A DNA stretch of 64,000 nucleotides. Source: CAXBDP01 sp964598395 (GTDB lineage Bacteria > Bacteroidota > Bacteroidia > Cytophagales > Cyclobacteriaceae). Shown here piece after piece: positions 18,791 to 28,747 of this stretch. Position 1 is the stretch's first letter, and each line of letters begins with the position of its first letter. The stretch lies in NCBI GenBank assembly GCA_964598395.1, contig CAZRBW010000001.1:1-64000 (forward strand). The letters are read 5' to 3'. The position numbers and the translations under genes are program-made. The notes under the pieces were generated by a model, which was not told the DNA's origin, searched no databases, and saw only the letters and a list, made by a program, of their open reading frames with translations.

Positions 18791-19947
18791 AAGTAATTCC
18801 ACAAAGACTCAGTTTTCAGTGGTTTGAAATTATGCTCGAAGTAATCGAGTATTGGCAGCATAATCGTGAGGATGCTAATCCAAGTAAGTATTGTCACCAC
18901 TGGTGAGGCTGAAAAATCGATAAACAATCCTGCAATACCAAATAAGAATAGCTGTAAAATATAGAATAGGAGCGGAGAGCTACCAAAAACAATGAGGGCA
19001 TCTCTCACCAATGTTCTCTTTTTGATGAAATGAAAACTTAAATAGAAAATTCCCAATCCAAAGGATATGGATAAAAGAAAATAACTGAGTGATGGTGGCA
19101 GCTTACTGAAATTGAAAAAGCCTAACAAACCATCATCTCTCATTAAAAAATCATCGTAAAGATTTTTCCATCGAATAACAACGAAAGCTAGAAGTAAAAT
19201 CAAAGCAAGAATAGCAGTGAATTTCAAGGTTTGTAATGGCTGCTTTCGGTAATATCTGGCTAGTACCATTCCCAACCCAGGTAAACCCAACCAAGGCAAC
19301 AAGGCAAAACCAACTTTGATAGGAATAGTAAATCCAGGAATTGCCAAAAACCTAAGATATATTGCTTCATTAGGGTTTGAAAGTCCTTTCAAATTTATAA
19401 TTGCCCAGCCAAGCCCCATCAGGATAACTGAAATAGCTATTAATTGCTTGCTTCTTACTTTGGTAAGGACACTCCAAAAGATTAGGCAAAATCCCAAAGA
19501 GGAGAGGACCCCAAAGTATAATAGATTTGAAGAGTAAAACTCAAAACCAGTATCAATTTGCTGTATTGAAAAGCCTTGAAATCTGAAATTGGCTAATAAC
19601 CGAAGCGGGTTTTCGATTAAAAATTGTAGAGTAATTAAGAAAATACCTCGAGTAGCAATAGTTCTAGCAATTTTTGGTGTATTCCAGCTTACCCATTTTT
19701 TGTTTTTGGAATACAGAATAATAGATACTCCCAGTAAAATAAACATACTTGGAATTGCTAAGCTTGCTACAAATGTTGTCCAAAATTGAAAAGGCGGGAG
19801 GTTGGCAAATTGTTTATTAGTCCAATGCTCGGCTCCTATATGATTGCCTATATAATACCAGAGAGGTAGGAAGGATATAAGTACCAAAAGTACTCCTCGC
19901 CAAAGATCAATAAGAGCTAGTCTTGTCTGACTAGGTTTTGTTTTCAT
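18787..19947 (-). CDS. Multi-pass membrane acyltransferase-like protein (DUF1624/HGSNAT type)
   Basis: A 386-residue membrane protein with about ten hydrophobic segments. The N-terminus RLALIDLWRGVLLVLI resembles the start of DUF1624 proteins, relatives of human heparan-alpha-glucosaminide N-acetyltransferase, which move acetyl groups across membranes. A catalytic His is not obvious from reading alone, so the enzymatic role is tentative. It stands alone, and an octamer in antisense orientation lies at 19794. Confidence 0.55.
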   Translation of the reverse strand: MKTKPSQTRLALIDLWRGVLLVLISFLPLWYYIGNHIGAEHWTNKQFANLPPFQFWTTFVASLAIPSMFILLGVSIILYSKNKKWVSWNTPKIARTIATRGIFLITLQFLIENPLRLLANFRFQGFSIQQIDTGFEFYSSNLLYFGVLSSLGFCLIFWSVLTKVRSKQLIAISVILMGLGWAIINLKGLSNPNEAIYLRFLAIPGFTIPIKVGFALLPWLGLPGLGMVLARYYRKQPLQTLKFTAILALILLLAFVVIRWKNLYDDFLMRDDGLLGFFNFSKLPPSLSYFLLSISFGLGIFYLSFHFIKKRTLVRDALIVFGSSPLLFYILQLFLFGIAGLFIDFSASPVVTILTWISILTIMLPILDYFEHNFKPLKTESLWNYF

Positions 19948-20006
19948 GAAAAAGATGTATTGCGAGGTTGAATTTACAGTAATTGCTATAAAATCAATAA
20001 TCTAAA

Positions 20007-21122
20007 TCAAGAAAGTCCGAATCTTTTACCTGGCAATGATTTTACAACACCTTTAAATTCAAGACTCAATAGTATTCCGGCTAGTCGGCTTACGTTTTTT
20101 TGGGTTCGCCAACTTAATTCATCTAGCAAAACAGGATTTTTTGCTTCAACTAATTGACACAATATTTGCCATTCTTCTTCAGTGAAATCTGCTTGATTGT
20201 AATTTCCATTTTGGTTTTTGGGCGCTGATAAATCTGTATCATCCCAGCCCATTTCAGTTAAGCATTGTTTGATACTTGTAAATATTCTAGCCTTGTTTTG
20301 GCTTATTAAATTATTACACCCTTCTGAGAATGTGTTACCCAAATTACCTGGAACTGCAAAGACTTCTCTGTTGTAGCCATTGGCAAGTTCGGCAGTAATC
20401 AGTGCACCACCTTTTTTAGCTGCTTCTACTACAATCACTGCATCGGCCATACCAGCTACTATTCTATTTCGGGCAGGAAAATTATGTGCATCTGGAATAG
20501 AACCTAATGGAAGCTCAGTCATTATACCTCCCGCCTCTTGCATTTGCCTAGCTATATCTTTGTGAGCTGATGGGTATATTTTGTCCATACCATTACCCAT
20601 CACCGCAATGGTAGGTAATCCATACTTCAAGGCCATACGGTGAGCTTGTATATCAATTCCATATGCAAGTCCACTTACAATCATGATATCCTTGCCAGCA
20701 ATGTTTTTTATAAGTTCTTCTGTAACTGATCTACCGTATTCAGAGGCATTTCTTGATCCTACAATTGCCAAATTGAAAGAGCTTTGCAGGGATGCCTTAT
20801 TTCCTTTGAAATACAAAACGGCAGGGCCATCTGGAATATGCTTGAGCTTAGTAGGGTAGTGGGAATCTGTGAAGAATAGTAAGTCAATACCAGCCTTATC
20901 AATTTTCTCAAGTTCTTCTTTTGCTTTATCAAAAGTCGATTTAGTCTTTATTACATCTGTGGTTTTTTTTCCAACACCCGGAATTTTCAAAAGCTTGCCT
21001 TCAGGCAATTCGAAAGCTTTTTGAGCGCTGCCACAATAACTTATGAGTTGCCGAATATTGAAATCACCAATGGAAGGAGTGAGGTACAGCGCAAGTTGAT
21101 ATAGCCTATCGTCCGCTGCCAT
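20007..21122 (-). CDS. dprA: DNA-processing protein DprA
   Basis: A 371-residue protein that protects incoming single-stranded DNA and loads RecA during natural transformation. The N-terminal part has a helix-hairpin-helix (KIPGVGKKT), the Rossmann-like core carries VGSRNASEYGR and SGLAYGIDIQAHR, and the C-terminus is a winged-helix domain. It is the last gene of the leftward set M23-MerR-dprA, starting three bases after the MerR stop. Its presence is consistent with, but does not prove, competence; many non-competent bacteria keep it. Confidence 0.95.
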   Translation of the reverse strand: MAADDRLYQLALYLTPSIGDFNIRQLISYCGSAQKAFELPEGKLLKIPGVGKKTTDVIKTKSTFDKAKEELEKIDKAGIDLLFFTDSHYPTKLKHIPDGPAVLYFKGNKASLQSSFNLAIVGSRNASEYGRSVTEELIKNIAGKDIMIVSGLAYGIDIQAHRMALKYGLPTIAVMGNGMDKIYPSAHKDIARQMQEAGGIMTELPLGSIPDAHNFPARNRIVAGMADAVIVVEAAKKGGALITAELANGYNREVFAVPGNLGNTFSEGCNNLISQNKARIFTSIKQCLTEMGWDDTDLSAPKNQNGNYNQADFTEEEWQILCQLVEAKNPVLLDELSWRTQKNVSRLAGILLSLEFKGVVKSLPGKRFGLS

Positions 21123-21125
21123 TGG

Positions 21126-21470
21126 TTAAGGAAGGCTTTCCTGTAGCTCCACAAGGAAGCTTCTTATATTACTTAGTGACTTGATCATCGCCGCATTGTC
21201 AGTAATTGTGCCTTCTTCCTGTGAATTTTTGATAAATTCTCTTGCACCTTGCAATGTGTAGCCTTTTTCTTTTACCAGATGGTACACAAGCTTGACGCTT
21301 TCTACATCTTTCTTTGTAAATACTCTATTACCTTTTTTATTCTTACCTGGCTTTATTATTTCAAACTCACTTTCCCAAAAACGAATCATTGAGGTTGCAA
21401 CTTTAAACATAGCAGCTACTTCCCCAATGGTGTAATACTTTTTCTCTATTTCTTTTTCCTTGTAAGGCAT
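21126..21470 (-). CDS. MerR-family transcriptional regulator
   Basis: A 114-residue protein with an N-terminal MerR winged helix (YYTIGEVAAMFKVATSMIRF) and the usual wing block GNRVFTKKDVESVKLV. It lacks a cysteine-rich effector domain; the short C-terminal tail suggests a small dimeric regulator whose signal is unknown. It sits between the M23 peptidase and dprA, an arrangement I recall as common in Bacteroidota. Confidence 0.88.
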   Translation of the reverse strand: MPYKEKEIEKKYYTIGEVAAMFKVATSMIRFWESEFEIIKPGKNKKGNRVFTKKDVESVKLVYHLVKEKGYTLQGAREFIKNSQEEGTITDNAAMIKSLSNIRSFLVELQESLP

Positions 21471-21510
21471 CTCGTTATGGTATTCGGGTCTTAAATATAA
21501 TGCATTCTAA

Positions 21511-22488
21511 TTAAGAAAGTGATTGATTCTCTATAGAAGCAAGCTCAAGCAATTTCTCGTATTCTTCAGGAGAGAGGTCTTGGAAGAAGTAATTTACAGG
21601 ATTTACAAATTTACCATCTTTCAAAATTTCATAATGCAAGTGAGGTGAAGTTGATTGACCACTTGAGCCAACATAGCCAATTTTTTCGCCGCGCTTTACC
21701 TTTTGGCCCTTTCGTACTTCAAAAGCGCTCATGTGGGCATATCTTGTCAAATAACCGAAACCATGATCTACTTCGATATATTTGCCATAGCCACCGAAAA
21801 GTGTCTTCACTTCAACAACTACACCATCTCCAGTTGCATAAATTGGCGTACCACGAGGCGCAGAAAAATCAACACCTGCATGAAATTTCTTCACTTTGAG
21901 AATTGGGTGCGTGCGCATTCCAAAACCGGAAGCAAGCTTGTTTAATTCCTTGTTATTGATTGGCTGGATAGATGGAATAGCAGCCCAAAGCTCCTCTTTA
22001 TTCATAGCAAGCTCCATCAGTTCGTCATGACTTCTAGTTTGAACATACATTTTCCTTTTTAGTATGTCAACTTCCTTCATCAAATCGACAATTAACTCTT
22101 CCCGCTGCAATCCACTCTCTTTAAATGATTTGTACCTATCTACACCACCTATACCTCCTCTACGAATACTTGCTGGTATGGGCTCAGCCTCAAATATTAC
22201 ACGATATATGTTTTCATCACGTTCCTCCAATGATGAAATCAAGCCGTTCATTTTATTTAGTTCCTGCTTGAAAAACTCGTAATAAATTACAAGCTCTTCA
22301 TTTTCCTTTTTAAGCTGAGCTTCTTTTGGGGACTCGAAGTATTGACTATAGATAAAAAGTATGCTGATGGCAAGGATAAATGATACTGAGAAGAAACCCA
22401 AAAAATTGAGAAATACATCCCATTTGCTTACTCGTACGCGTTCGTACTTGCAGGTTTCGGTATCGTAGTAATATTTTATTCTTGCCAT
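21511..22488 (-). CDS. Membrane-anchored M23 (LytM-type) peptidase
   Basis: A 325-residue protein with one N-terminal transmembrane helix (about 28-50), a periplasmic coiled-coil region (about 55-150) and a C-terminal M23 domain. The zinc motifs are complete: HAGVDFS (HxxxD) and HLHYEI (HxH). M23 peptidases cut peptidoglycan cross-bridges or activate amidases during growth and division. It is first in the leftward M23-MerR-dprA group and has a good candidate promoter upstream. Confidence 0.92.
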   Translation of the reverse strand: MARIKYYYDTETCKYERVRVSKWDVFLNFLGFFSVSFILAISILFIYSQYFESPKEAQLKKENEELVIYYEFFKQELNKMNGLISSLEERDENIYRVIFEAEPIPASIRRGGIGGVDRYKSFKESGLQREELIVDLMKEVDILKRKMYVQTRSHDELMELAMNKEELWAAIPSIQPINNKELNKLASGFGMRTHPILKVKKFHAGVDFSAPRGTPIYATGDGVVVEVKTLFGGYGKYIEVDHGFGYLTRYAHMSAFEVRKGQKVKRGEKIGYVGSSGQSTSPHLHYEILKDGKFVNPVNYFFQDLSPEEYEKLLELASIENQSLS

Positions 22489-22510
22489 GTGGTAGGGTTA
22501 AATATTATCT

Positions 22511-22518
22511 TAATTTTG
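22511..22518 (+). promoter_or_regulatory. Possible -7 element upstream of alaS
   Basis: TAATTTTG matches TAnnTTTG about 115 bases before the alaS ATG. No well-spaced -33 element was found, so this is only a weak candidate. Confidence 0.25.
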
Positions 22519-22574
22519 TGCTTCGGTGTAAAATATTAAATCAAGACACCCAAATAACGGTAATTTTACTGTCG

Positions 22575-22606
22575 CAAATATACGATTATAGTTTTTTATA
22601 GTTCAA
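22575..22606 (-). promoter_or_regulatory. Promoter of the M23-MerR-dprA group
   Basis: On the minus strand TTG (22606-22604) and TATATTTG (22582-22575) are separated by 21 bases, close to the Bacteroidota consensus TTTG-N19-TAnnTTTG. The implied leader is about 80 bases. Confidence 0.5.
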
Positions 22607-22632
22607 GTCTTACGAAAAAGTCCAAGATCCGA

Positions 22633-25257
22633 ATGGAATCGAAAATAATACGTCAAAAATACATCGAGTTTTTCAAAAGCAAAGAGCATAGTTATGTGCC
22701 TTCATCGCCTCTAGTAGTACAAAATGACCCAACCTTAATGTTTACCAATGCTGGTATGAATCAGTTTAAGGATTATTTCCTTGGTAATAAGGTTGCTCCA
22801 TGGCCACGTGTTGCCAATAGTCAAAAGTGCCTTCGGGTTTCGGGCAAGCATAATGACTTAGAAGATGTTGGGATGGATACCTATCATCATACCATGTTTG
22901 AGATGCTTGGTAATTGGTCCTTTGGCAATTATTTCAAGAAGGAAGCGATCCAATGGGCTTGGGAATTGTTGACAGAAGTATATCAGCTGCCGAAAGATAG
23001 AATGTATGCCTCTGTTTTCGAAGGTGATAAGGGTGATAGTTTAGCTTTTGATCAAGAAGCATTCGACTTATGGTCTGAAATTATTCCGAAAGAAAGGATT
23101 ATCTACGGCTCCAAAAAGGATAATTTCTGGGAGATGGGCGATACAGGTCCTTGTGGGCCATGTTCGGAAATACACATAGATCTTAGGCCTCAATCAGATG
23201 TAGACAAAGTCCCAGGTCGCGATTTGGTCAATAATGACCACCCGCAAGTTGTGGAGATTTGGAACCTGGTATTTATGCAATTCAATCGCATGGCCGATGG
23301 CAGTTTGAAACCTCTGCCTGCACAGCATGTGGATACCGGAATGGGCTTCGAAAGGCTCTGTATGGCCATTCAGCAAAAGACATCAAATTACGATACAGAC
23401 GTATTCACTCCTTTGATCGAAGCAATTTCCGCTGAAGCTGGAGTGAAATATGGCGCCGATACCAAAACGGATATTGCCATCCGTGTAATTGTGGATCATA
23501 TCAGAGCCATCTCATTCACAATCGCGGACGGTCAATTGCCGAGTAATAATAAGGCAGGATATGTAATTCGCCGTATTCTTCGTCGCGCGGTTCGTTATGG
23601 CTATACATTCTTGAATTTCCGCGATCCATTTTTATTCAGACTGCTTCCGATTTTGGCCGATCAGTTCGATGGTGTATTTCCGGAACTTAAAAGCCAGCAA
23701 GATTTCATCGCTCGTGTAATTATGGAAGAGGAAATTTCCTTCCTTCGCACACTTGAAAATGGTCTTAAAAGTTTCCAGCAGATCAAGGAGAACTTAAAAT
23801 CTGATACCATTCCTGGTGGTCAGATTTTCGAACTATATGATACTTTCGGTTTTCCGTATGACCTCACAGCTTTGCTGGCAAGAGAAAATAATCTCAAACT
23901 TGATGAAGCGGGTTTCAAAAAAGAATTAGAATCTCAGAAATCAAGATCACGTAAAGCGGCCGAACAAGAAAAATCTGATTGGATGATCGTTTCGGATGAA
24001 ACTGATGTGGAATTCGTTGGATATGATAATACTGAAGCATCGGCCAAATTGCTTCGCTATAGAGAAATAAAAGAAAAAGGAGGCACATATTATCAATTGG
24101 TATTGGACAAAACACCATTTTATGCCGAAAGCGGTGGCCAAGTAGGAGATAGCGGGAGGTTGATTTGTGGTGATGAAATAATCGAGGTTTTCGATACCAA
24201 AAAGGAAAATGACTTGATCATCCAATTCACGAAAAAGCTACCGAGCAATCTGGAAGCTGACTTATTCTGCCAAATAGATGTAGAGAAGCGAAATAGAACA
24301 CGCAATAATCACAGCGCAACGCATTTGCTTCATGCAGCTTTACGAGAAGTTTTGGGCAATCATGTGCAGCAAAAAGGCTCTTTGGTAAATTCTGAAATAT
24401 TAAGATTTGATTTCTCGCATTTCAGCAAAGTGGAAGAAAGCGAAATCATCCGCATTGAAGACATCGTAAACCGCAAAATCAGAGAGAATATCTCCTTAGA
24501 CGAAAAGCGAAATGTGCCAATAGAAGATGCGAAAGCATTGGGTGCAACAGCGCTATTCGGGGAGAAATACGGTGAATTTGTACGTGTGATTACATTTGGT
24601 AAGGATTTCAGCGTTGAGTTATGTGGTGGTACACATACACCAGCAACAGGTAATATTGGCTATTTCAAAATTGTAAGTGAGAGTTCCGTCGCTGCCGGTG
24701 TTAGACGAATCGAAGCACTTACCTCCGAAGGAGCCGAACTATATATGCGCGAGAAAGAAGCAATTCTTAATGAAGTGCAACAAATTTTGAAAGCACCAAA
24801 AGATGTTACCAAAGCGCTTCAGCAATTATTGGACGATCGAAGTAATCTGCAAAAAGAATTAGAAAAACTGCATCTCGACAAAGCTTCAGGAATAAAGGAT
24901 GAATTGAAACAAAAACTTCATTCTCATTCTGGCATGAATGTGATCGTAGAGCAAGTGAATTTACCAAATGCTGATACGCTGAAAAAGATTGCATACGAAT
25001 TAAAAAATGAGGTTGAAAACTTGATGCTTATCTTAGCTGCAGAGATCGACCAAAAGCCAATGGTTGCTGTGATGATTGCAGATAATTTGGTAACAGAAAA
25101 AGGCTTGGATGCTGGTAAAATGGTAAGAGAACTCGCTAAGAATATTCAAGGTGGAGGGGGAGGTCAGCCATTTTTTGCAACAGCGGGAGGTAAAAATCTT
25201 GCCGGCTTGCCAAATGTTATCGAGGCTGCACAATCAATGATTAAAGAGATATTGTAA
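22633..25257 (+). CDS. alaS: Alanine-tRNA ligase
   Basis: An 874-residue class II synthetase of full length. The N-terminal catalytic domain has FTNAGMNQFKD and the tRNA-recognition region. The editing domain carries the zinc ligands His560 and His564 (HSATH) and Cys664 and His668 (CGGTH). The C-terminal C-Ala domain has the glycine-rich segment GGGGGQPFFATAGGK. gatB follows after 10 bases, forming a small translation operon. Octamers lie at 24152 and 25183. Confidence 0.97.
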   Translation: MESKIIRQKYIEFFKSKEHSYVPSSPLVVQNDPTLMFTNAGMNQFKDYFLGNKVAPWPRVANSQKCLRVSGKHNDLEDVGMDTYHHTMFEMLGNWSFGNYFKKEAIQWAWELLTEVYQLPKDRMYASVFEGDKGDSLAFDQEAFDLWSEIIPKERIIYGSKKDNFWEMGDTGPCGPCSEIHIDLRPQSDVDKVPGRDLVNNDHPQVVEIWNLVFMQFNRMADGSLKPLPAQHVDTGMGFERLCMAIQQKTSNYDTDVFTPLIEAISAEAGVKYGADTKTDIAIRVIVDHIRAISFTIADGQLPSNNKAGYVIRRILRRAVRYGYTFLNFRDPFLFRLLPILADQFDGVFPELKSQQDFIARVIMEEEISFLRTLENGLKSFQQIKENLKSDTIPGGQIFELYDTFGFPYDLTALLARENNLKLDEAGFKKELESQKSRSRKAAEQEKSDWMIVSDETDVEFVGYDNTEASAKLLRYREIKEKGGTYYQLVLDKTPFYAESGGQVGDSGRLICGDEIIEVFDTKKENDLIIQFTKKLPSNLEADLFCQIDVEKRNRTRNNHSATHLLHAALREVLGNHVQQKGSLVNSEILRFDFSHFSKVEESEIIRIEDIVNRKIRENISLDEKRNVPIEDAKALGATALFGEKYGEFVRVITFGKDFSVELCGGTHTPATGNIGYFKIVSESSVAAGVRRIEALTSEGAELYMREKEAILNEVQQILKAPKDVTKALQQLLDDRSNLQKELEKLHLDKASGIKDELKQKLHSHSGMNVIVEQVNLPNADTLKKIAYELKNEVENLMLILAAEIDQKPMVAVMIADNLVTEKGLDAGKMVRELAKNIQGGGGGQPFFATAGGKNLAGLPNVIEAAQSMIKEIL

Positions 25258-25267
25258 ACAATTTGAA

Positions 25268-26728
25268 ATGTTAACTACCACAATAAGAGATAAATACCGT
25301 GTTGTAATTGGACTAGAAGTTCACGCTCAATTATTGACACAAAGCAAAATGTACGTTTCGGATTCTACGGAATACGGTAATATGCCCAATATGCATATTA
25401 GCCCAATTACTTTAGGACATCCAGGTACTTTGCCCAAAGTCAATAAAACGGCTGTGGAGTATGCCATCAAAATGGGTATTGCCTGTAATAGTGAAATAAC
25501 TAGATATCAAATCTTCGATCGCAAAAATTACTTCTATCCGGATCTACCAAAAGGCTATCAAGTAACGCAAGATCGCACACCGATTTGTGTTGGTGGCGGC
25601 GTGAAAATAAAAGTGGGAGAGAAGGAGAAAACAGTTACGCTCACTCGCATTCACATGGAAGAAGATGCCGGTAAATCTATCCACATGGCAGAAGAAACCG
25701 ATACTTTGATTGACTTGAATAGAGCGGGTGTTCCACTGATCGAAATTGTAACCAATCCTGATATTGACAATTCCGACGAAGCTTATGCATTCTTAACAGA
25801 AATCAAAAAGCTGGTTCGTTACCTTGAAGTTTGTGATGGTAATATGGAAGAAGGCTCGCTTCGTTGCGATGCCAACGTTTCTGTAATGCTAAAAGACGCT
25901 AAGGAATTTGGCAAAAAAGTGGAAGTGAAAAATATGAACTCTTTCAAAAATGTTCAAAGAGCGATTGAGCATGAAATTGAACGCCAAATATTAATGGTAG
26001 AAAAGGGTGAAAATATCCCATCTGAAACCAGAACTTTCGATGCTGTCACGGGTAAAACAAGTAGTATGCGGACGAAGGAAGATTTGAACGATTATCGTTA
26101 TTTTCCAGAGCCAGATTTGAGCCCATTAGTAGTTTCAGAAGAATGGCTAAATAATGTGAAAAACAATATGCCGCCGCTTCCTTGGGTATTGTTCGATCGT
26201 TTTATGAAGGATTATAATTTGCCTGAATACGATGCTCAAGTGTTAACAGACAGCAAGGAGATTGCTTTGTTCTTCGAAGATTTGTGTAAGCATACTAAGA
26301 ATTACAAAGCCGCATCCAATTGGATGATGGGGCCTGTAAAATCTTATTTGAATGAACTTACCCTTCATATCGAGGACTTCCCAATTACTACCAAGCAATT
26401 GTCTTTATTGATCGATTTGGTAGATAGCGGAAAAGTGAACTTTTCGTCTGCTTCTCAAAAAATCTATCCAGAGCTCTTAAAGAATCCAAGTGAAAATCCT
26501 TTGCAAATTGCAGAGCGATTAAACTTGGTACAGGATAGCAGTGAAGATTCCTTAATGCCTATTATCGAAGAGGTGATAGCTGCATTTCCTGAGAAAGCGC
26601 AAGAATATAGAGATGGCAAAAAAGGCCTTTTGGGAATGTTTATGGGAGAAGTAATGAAAAAGAGTAAAGGTAAAGCTGATCCTAAAGTAGCAAGCGGTTT
26701 GGTGAGGGAAGTTCTAGAAAGGAACTAA
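25268..26728 (+). CDS. gatB: Aspartyl/glutamyl-tRNA amidotransferase subunit B
   Basis: A 486-residue GatB subunit, which activates Glu-tRNAGln or Asp-tRNAAsn for amidation within the GatCAB complex. The catalytic half has VIGLEVHAQL and the motif YFYPDLPKGYQ, and the C-terminal YqeY-like tail ends with KADPKVASGLVREVL. GatA and GatC are not in this window. It starts 10 bases after alaS. Confidence 0.97.
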   Translation: MLTTTIRDKYRVVIGLEVHAQLLTQSKMYVSDSTEYGNMPNMHISPITLGHPGTLPKVNKTAVEYAIKMGIACNSEITRYQIFDRKNYFYPDLPKGYQVTQDRTPICVGGGVKIKVGEKEKTVTLTRIHMEEDAGKSIHMAEETDTLIDLNRAGVPLIEIVTNPDIDNSDEAYAFLTEIKKLVRYLEVCDGNMEEGSLRCDANVSVMLKDAKEFGKKVEVKNMNSFKNVQRAIEHEIERQILMVEKGENIPSETRTFDAVTGKTSSMRTKEDLNDYRYFPEPDLSPLVVSEEWLNNVKNNMPPLPWVLFDRFMKDYNLPEYDAQVLTDSKEIALFFEDLCKHTKNYKAASNWMMGPVKSYLNELTLHIEDFPITTKQLSLLIDLVDSGKVNFSSASQKIYPELLKNPSENPLQIAERLNLVQDSSEDSLMPIIEEVIAAFPEKAQEYRDGKKGLLGMFMGEVMKKSKGKADPKVASGLVREVLERN

Positions 26729-26770
26729 TCCCTATAACTCGAAGTTTTAGCACTGATCAAAATTTAACTA

Positions 26771-27898
26771 ATGAAAAATTTGGCACTAAGTATTTTAAGT
26801 TTCTTGTTATTTCTCTCTTGTCAATCTCAAGAAGCTGAACAAGCGCAACGTAGTTTTCCATTGGAAATCACATTAAGTGGTGAAATTAAAAACCCTAAAG
26901 AGGGCTTAATCCTGCTGCAAGTTTTAGAAGCAAATGAGCTGAAGACAATTGATACTATTAGTCTCAGCAATAAAAATACCTTTGAAACTAAGATATCACT
27001 AGATCAACCAAACTTATTTTTATTAAGAATTTTTGATTTAACACCAATCACTTTAGTTCTTAACGATCAAGACGTTAAGATTACATTAGATGCCGCAGAA
27101 TCAAGTTCAAAAGCATCGATAGTAGGTTCAAGGGATACAGATTTATTTGCTAAAATGCAGGAAATAATTCTTGAATATCAAGAAAAAGAAAGGACCTTAA
27201 ATGATCAATTTGTTGCTGCAAGTCAAAAAGGAGACGGCGATCAAATGAATTTAATTAGAGAAGAATACTTTAAAGTTGAAGGGCAGAAGAAGAATGCATT
27301 GAAGGATTTGATCAACAGCAATAGTCCCTCAATTGCAGCATTGTTAGCACTAAATTTCTTCAATGTTGATTCAGATTTTCAATTTATGGATTCACTCGCC
27401 TACAACTTGCGGTCGGCTTTCCCAAGCTCAGAAATGGCTGCTGACTTAGGCAAAATGGTAGATGAAGCTCGATCATTAGCCGTAGGAGCAGTAGCTCCAG
27501 ATATATCATTGCCCAATCCAGAAGGTGATATAATTTCACTTTCGGATTTGAGAGGAGAGTATGTGCTAATAGATTTCTGGGCTGGCTGGTGTCGTCCATG
27601 TAGAGAAGAAAATCCAAATGTGGTAAGATTATATAACACATACCATGAAAAAGGTTTCAATGTATTCGGCGTATCATTCGATAGAACGCGGGAGGATTGG
27701 GTAAATGCCATCGAAGCAGATGGACTTCCTTGGCCACAAGTATCCGATATTAAGTATTTCAATTCAGCAGCAGCTGCACTTTACAAAGTAGATGCAATTC
27801 CATTTACAGTGTTGGTAGACCCTGATGGAGTAATTATAGCAAAGAACTTAAGAGGACCAACCTTAGAAGCCAAACTGATTGAGTTGTTTGGTGAATAA
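26771..27898 (+). CDS. Thioredoxin-like lipoprotein (TlpA/ResA type with DUF4369-like N-terminus)
   Basis: A 375-residue lipoprotein: the lipobox ends with LFLSC and the mature protein starts at Cys17. The N-terminal half is a beta-rich domain of the DUF4369 kind often paired with thioredoxins in Bacteroidota. The C-terminal half is an AhpC-TSA/Redoxin domain with the active-site pair Cys274 and Cys277 (GWCRPC). It probably acts as a disulfide reductase at the cell envelope, for instance in cytochrome c maturation. It follows gatB by 42 bases and ends at a strong terminator. Confidence 0.88.
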   Translation: MKNLALSILSFLLFLSCQSQEAEQAQRSFPLEITLSGEIKNPKEGLILLQVLEANELKTIDTISLSNKNTFETKISLDQPNLFLLRIFDLTPITLVLNDQDVKITLDAAESSSKASIVGSRDTDLFAKMQEIILEYQEKERTLNDQFVAASQKGDGDQMNLIREEYFKVEGQKKNALKDLINSNSPSIAALLALNFFNVDSDFQFMDSLAYNLRSAFPSSEMAADLGKMVDEARSLAVGAVAPDISLPNPEGDIISLSDLRGEYVLIDFWAGWCRPCREENPNVVRLYNTYHEKGFNVFGVSFDRTREDWVNAIEADGLPWPQVSDIKYFNSAAAALYKVDAIPFTVLVDPDGVIIAKNLRGPTLEAKLIELFGE

Positions 27899-27921
27899 TC
27901 ACAATTGATTACAAAAGATTA

Positions 27922-27953
27922 AAAGGGAGTGAAAAAGCTCCCTTTCTTTTTTT
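27922..27953 (+). terminator. Rho-independent terminator after the thioredoxin-like gene
   Basis: AAAGGGAG (27922-27929) pairs with CTCCCTTT (27938-27945) over an 8-base loop and is followed by C and a run of T. It closes the alaS-gatB-thioredoxin unit. Confidence 0.88.
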
Positions 27954-28171
27954 AGAGTTTATTATTTAACATAATATAAATTATATAACATTCGTCTTAA
28001 TATTTAAAGAAAACAATAAAGTGATACTACGATTATCAGAATGGTGGAAACATACTATACGGAGAAGTTTAAGTTGATCTCTAATATAATATTCCTTAAT
28101 TATCTTATAGTATGGTTAATGCTTAGGAGAATGACATTCATTTCAAATATTTTTTTATCTTTCGCCGTATT

Positions 28172-28747
28172 ATGGAAGAAACGATCAAAGAAAAATCAGA
28201 AGAAACAAAAAAGTCTGGCAGGGAAAGAGAAACTGTATTCCGCACTACTTATAGAATTCAAAGTAATCTTATCCAAATAGCAGATAATAAAGCCAATCTA
28301 ATTATAGGCATTAACACCATGATTATCTCGTCAATGATTGCAATTACCGGATATGGTGCAATTGCTGATAAGCTCGATATGTATGGATCCAATATTATTA
28401 TTCCTTTGGTTGTAATTATACTCACTTGTTTGATCTCAGCAATCCTTGCTATCCAAGCTGCTCGCCCCAAACTGATTCAATCTCACCAAAAGAATATAAA
28501 TTCAGAAAAAACCAGTTTACTCTTTTTTGGAGTAATTGCACAATATTCTCAAACGGAATACCTCAACGAACTTAAAAAATTACTTGAATCCCGTGAAGAC
28601 ATTTACGAACACATGTCCATAGACTTGTATAATCAGGGGATAATACTAAAGCGGAAATATAATCTCCTCAGCTATGCTTATAAAGTTTTTATGTTTGGCT
28701 TTGCCTTCAGCGTAATTGTTTTCTTGTTATTTATTGCCTTCCGATAA
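28172..28747 (+). CDS. Pycsar effector-like membrane protein (PycTM/DUF5706 type)
   Basis: A 191-residue protein. A charged N-terminal stretch leads to RTTYRIQSNLIQIADNKANL, the signature I associate with PycTM effectors, followed by two close transmembrane helices (about 47-67 and 76-98), a soluble middle and a third helix at the C-terminus (about 168-190). In Pycsar anti-phage systems such proteins respond to cCMP or cUMP and damage the inner membrane. The companion nucleotidyl cyclase (PycC) was not found in this window, so it may be an orphan or serve another role. A near-match to TAnnTTTG (TATCTTTC, 28156-28163) lies just upstream. Family call by memory, not by search. Confidence 0.6.
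   Translation: MEETIKEKSEETKKSGRERETVFRTTYRIQSNLIQIADNKANLIIGINTMIISSMIAITGYGAIADKLDMYGSNIIIPLVVIILTCLISAILAIQAARPKLIQSHQKNINSEKTSLLFFGVIAQYSQTEYLNELKKLLESREDIYEHMSIDLYNQGIILKRKYNLLSYAYKVFMFGFAFSVIVFLLFIAFR

Noticed and set aside
28041..28280. A plus-strand frame of 79 codons starting upstream of the Pycsar-like gene
   Set aside because: It overlaps the first 109 bases of the better-supported gene in another frame, and its C-terminal half is only the lysine-rich shadow of that gene.
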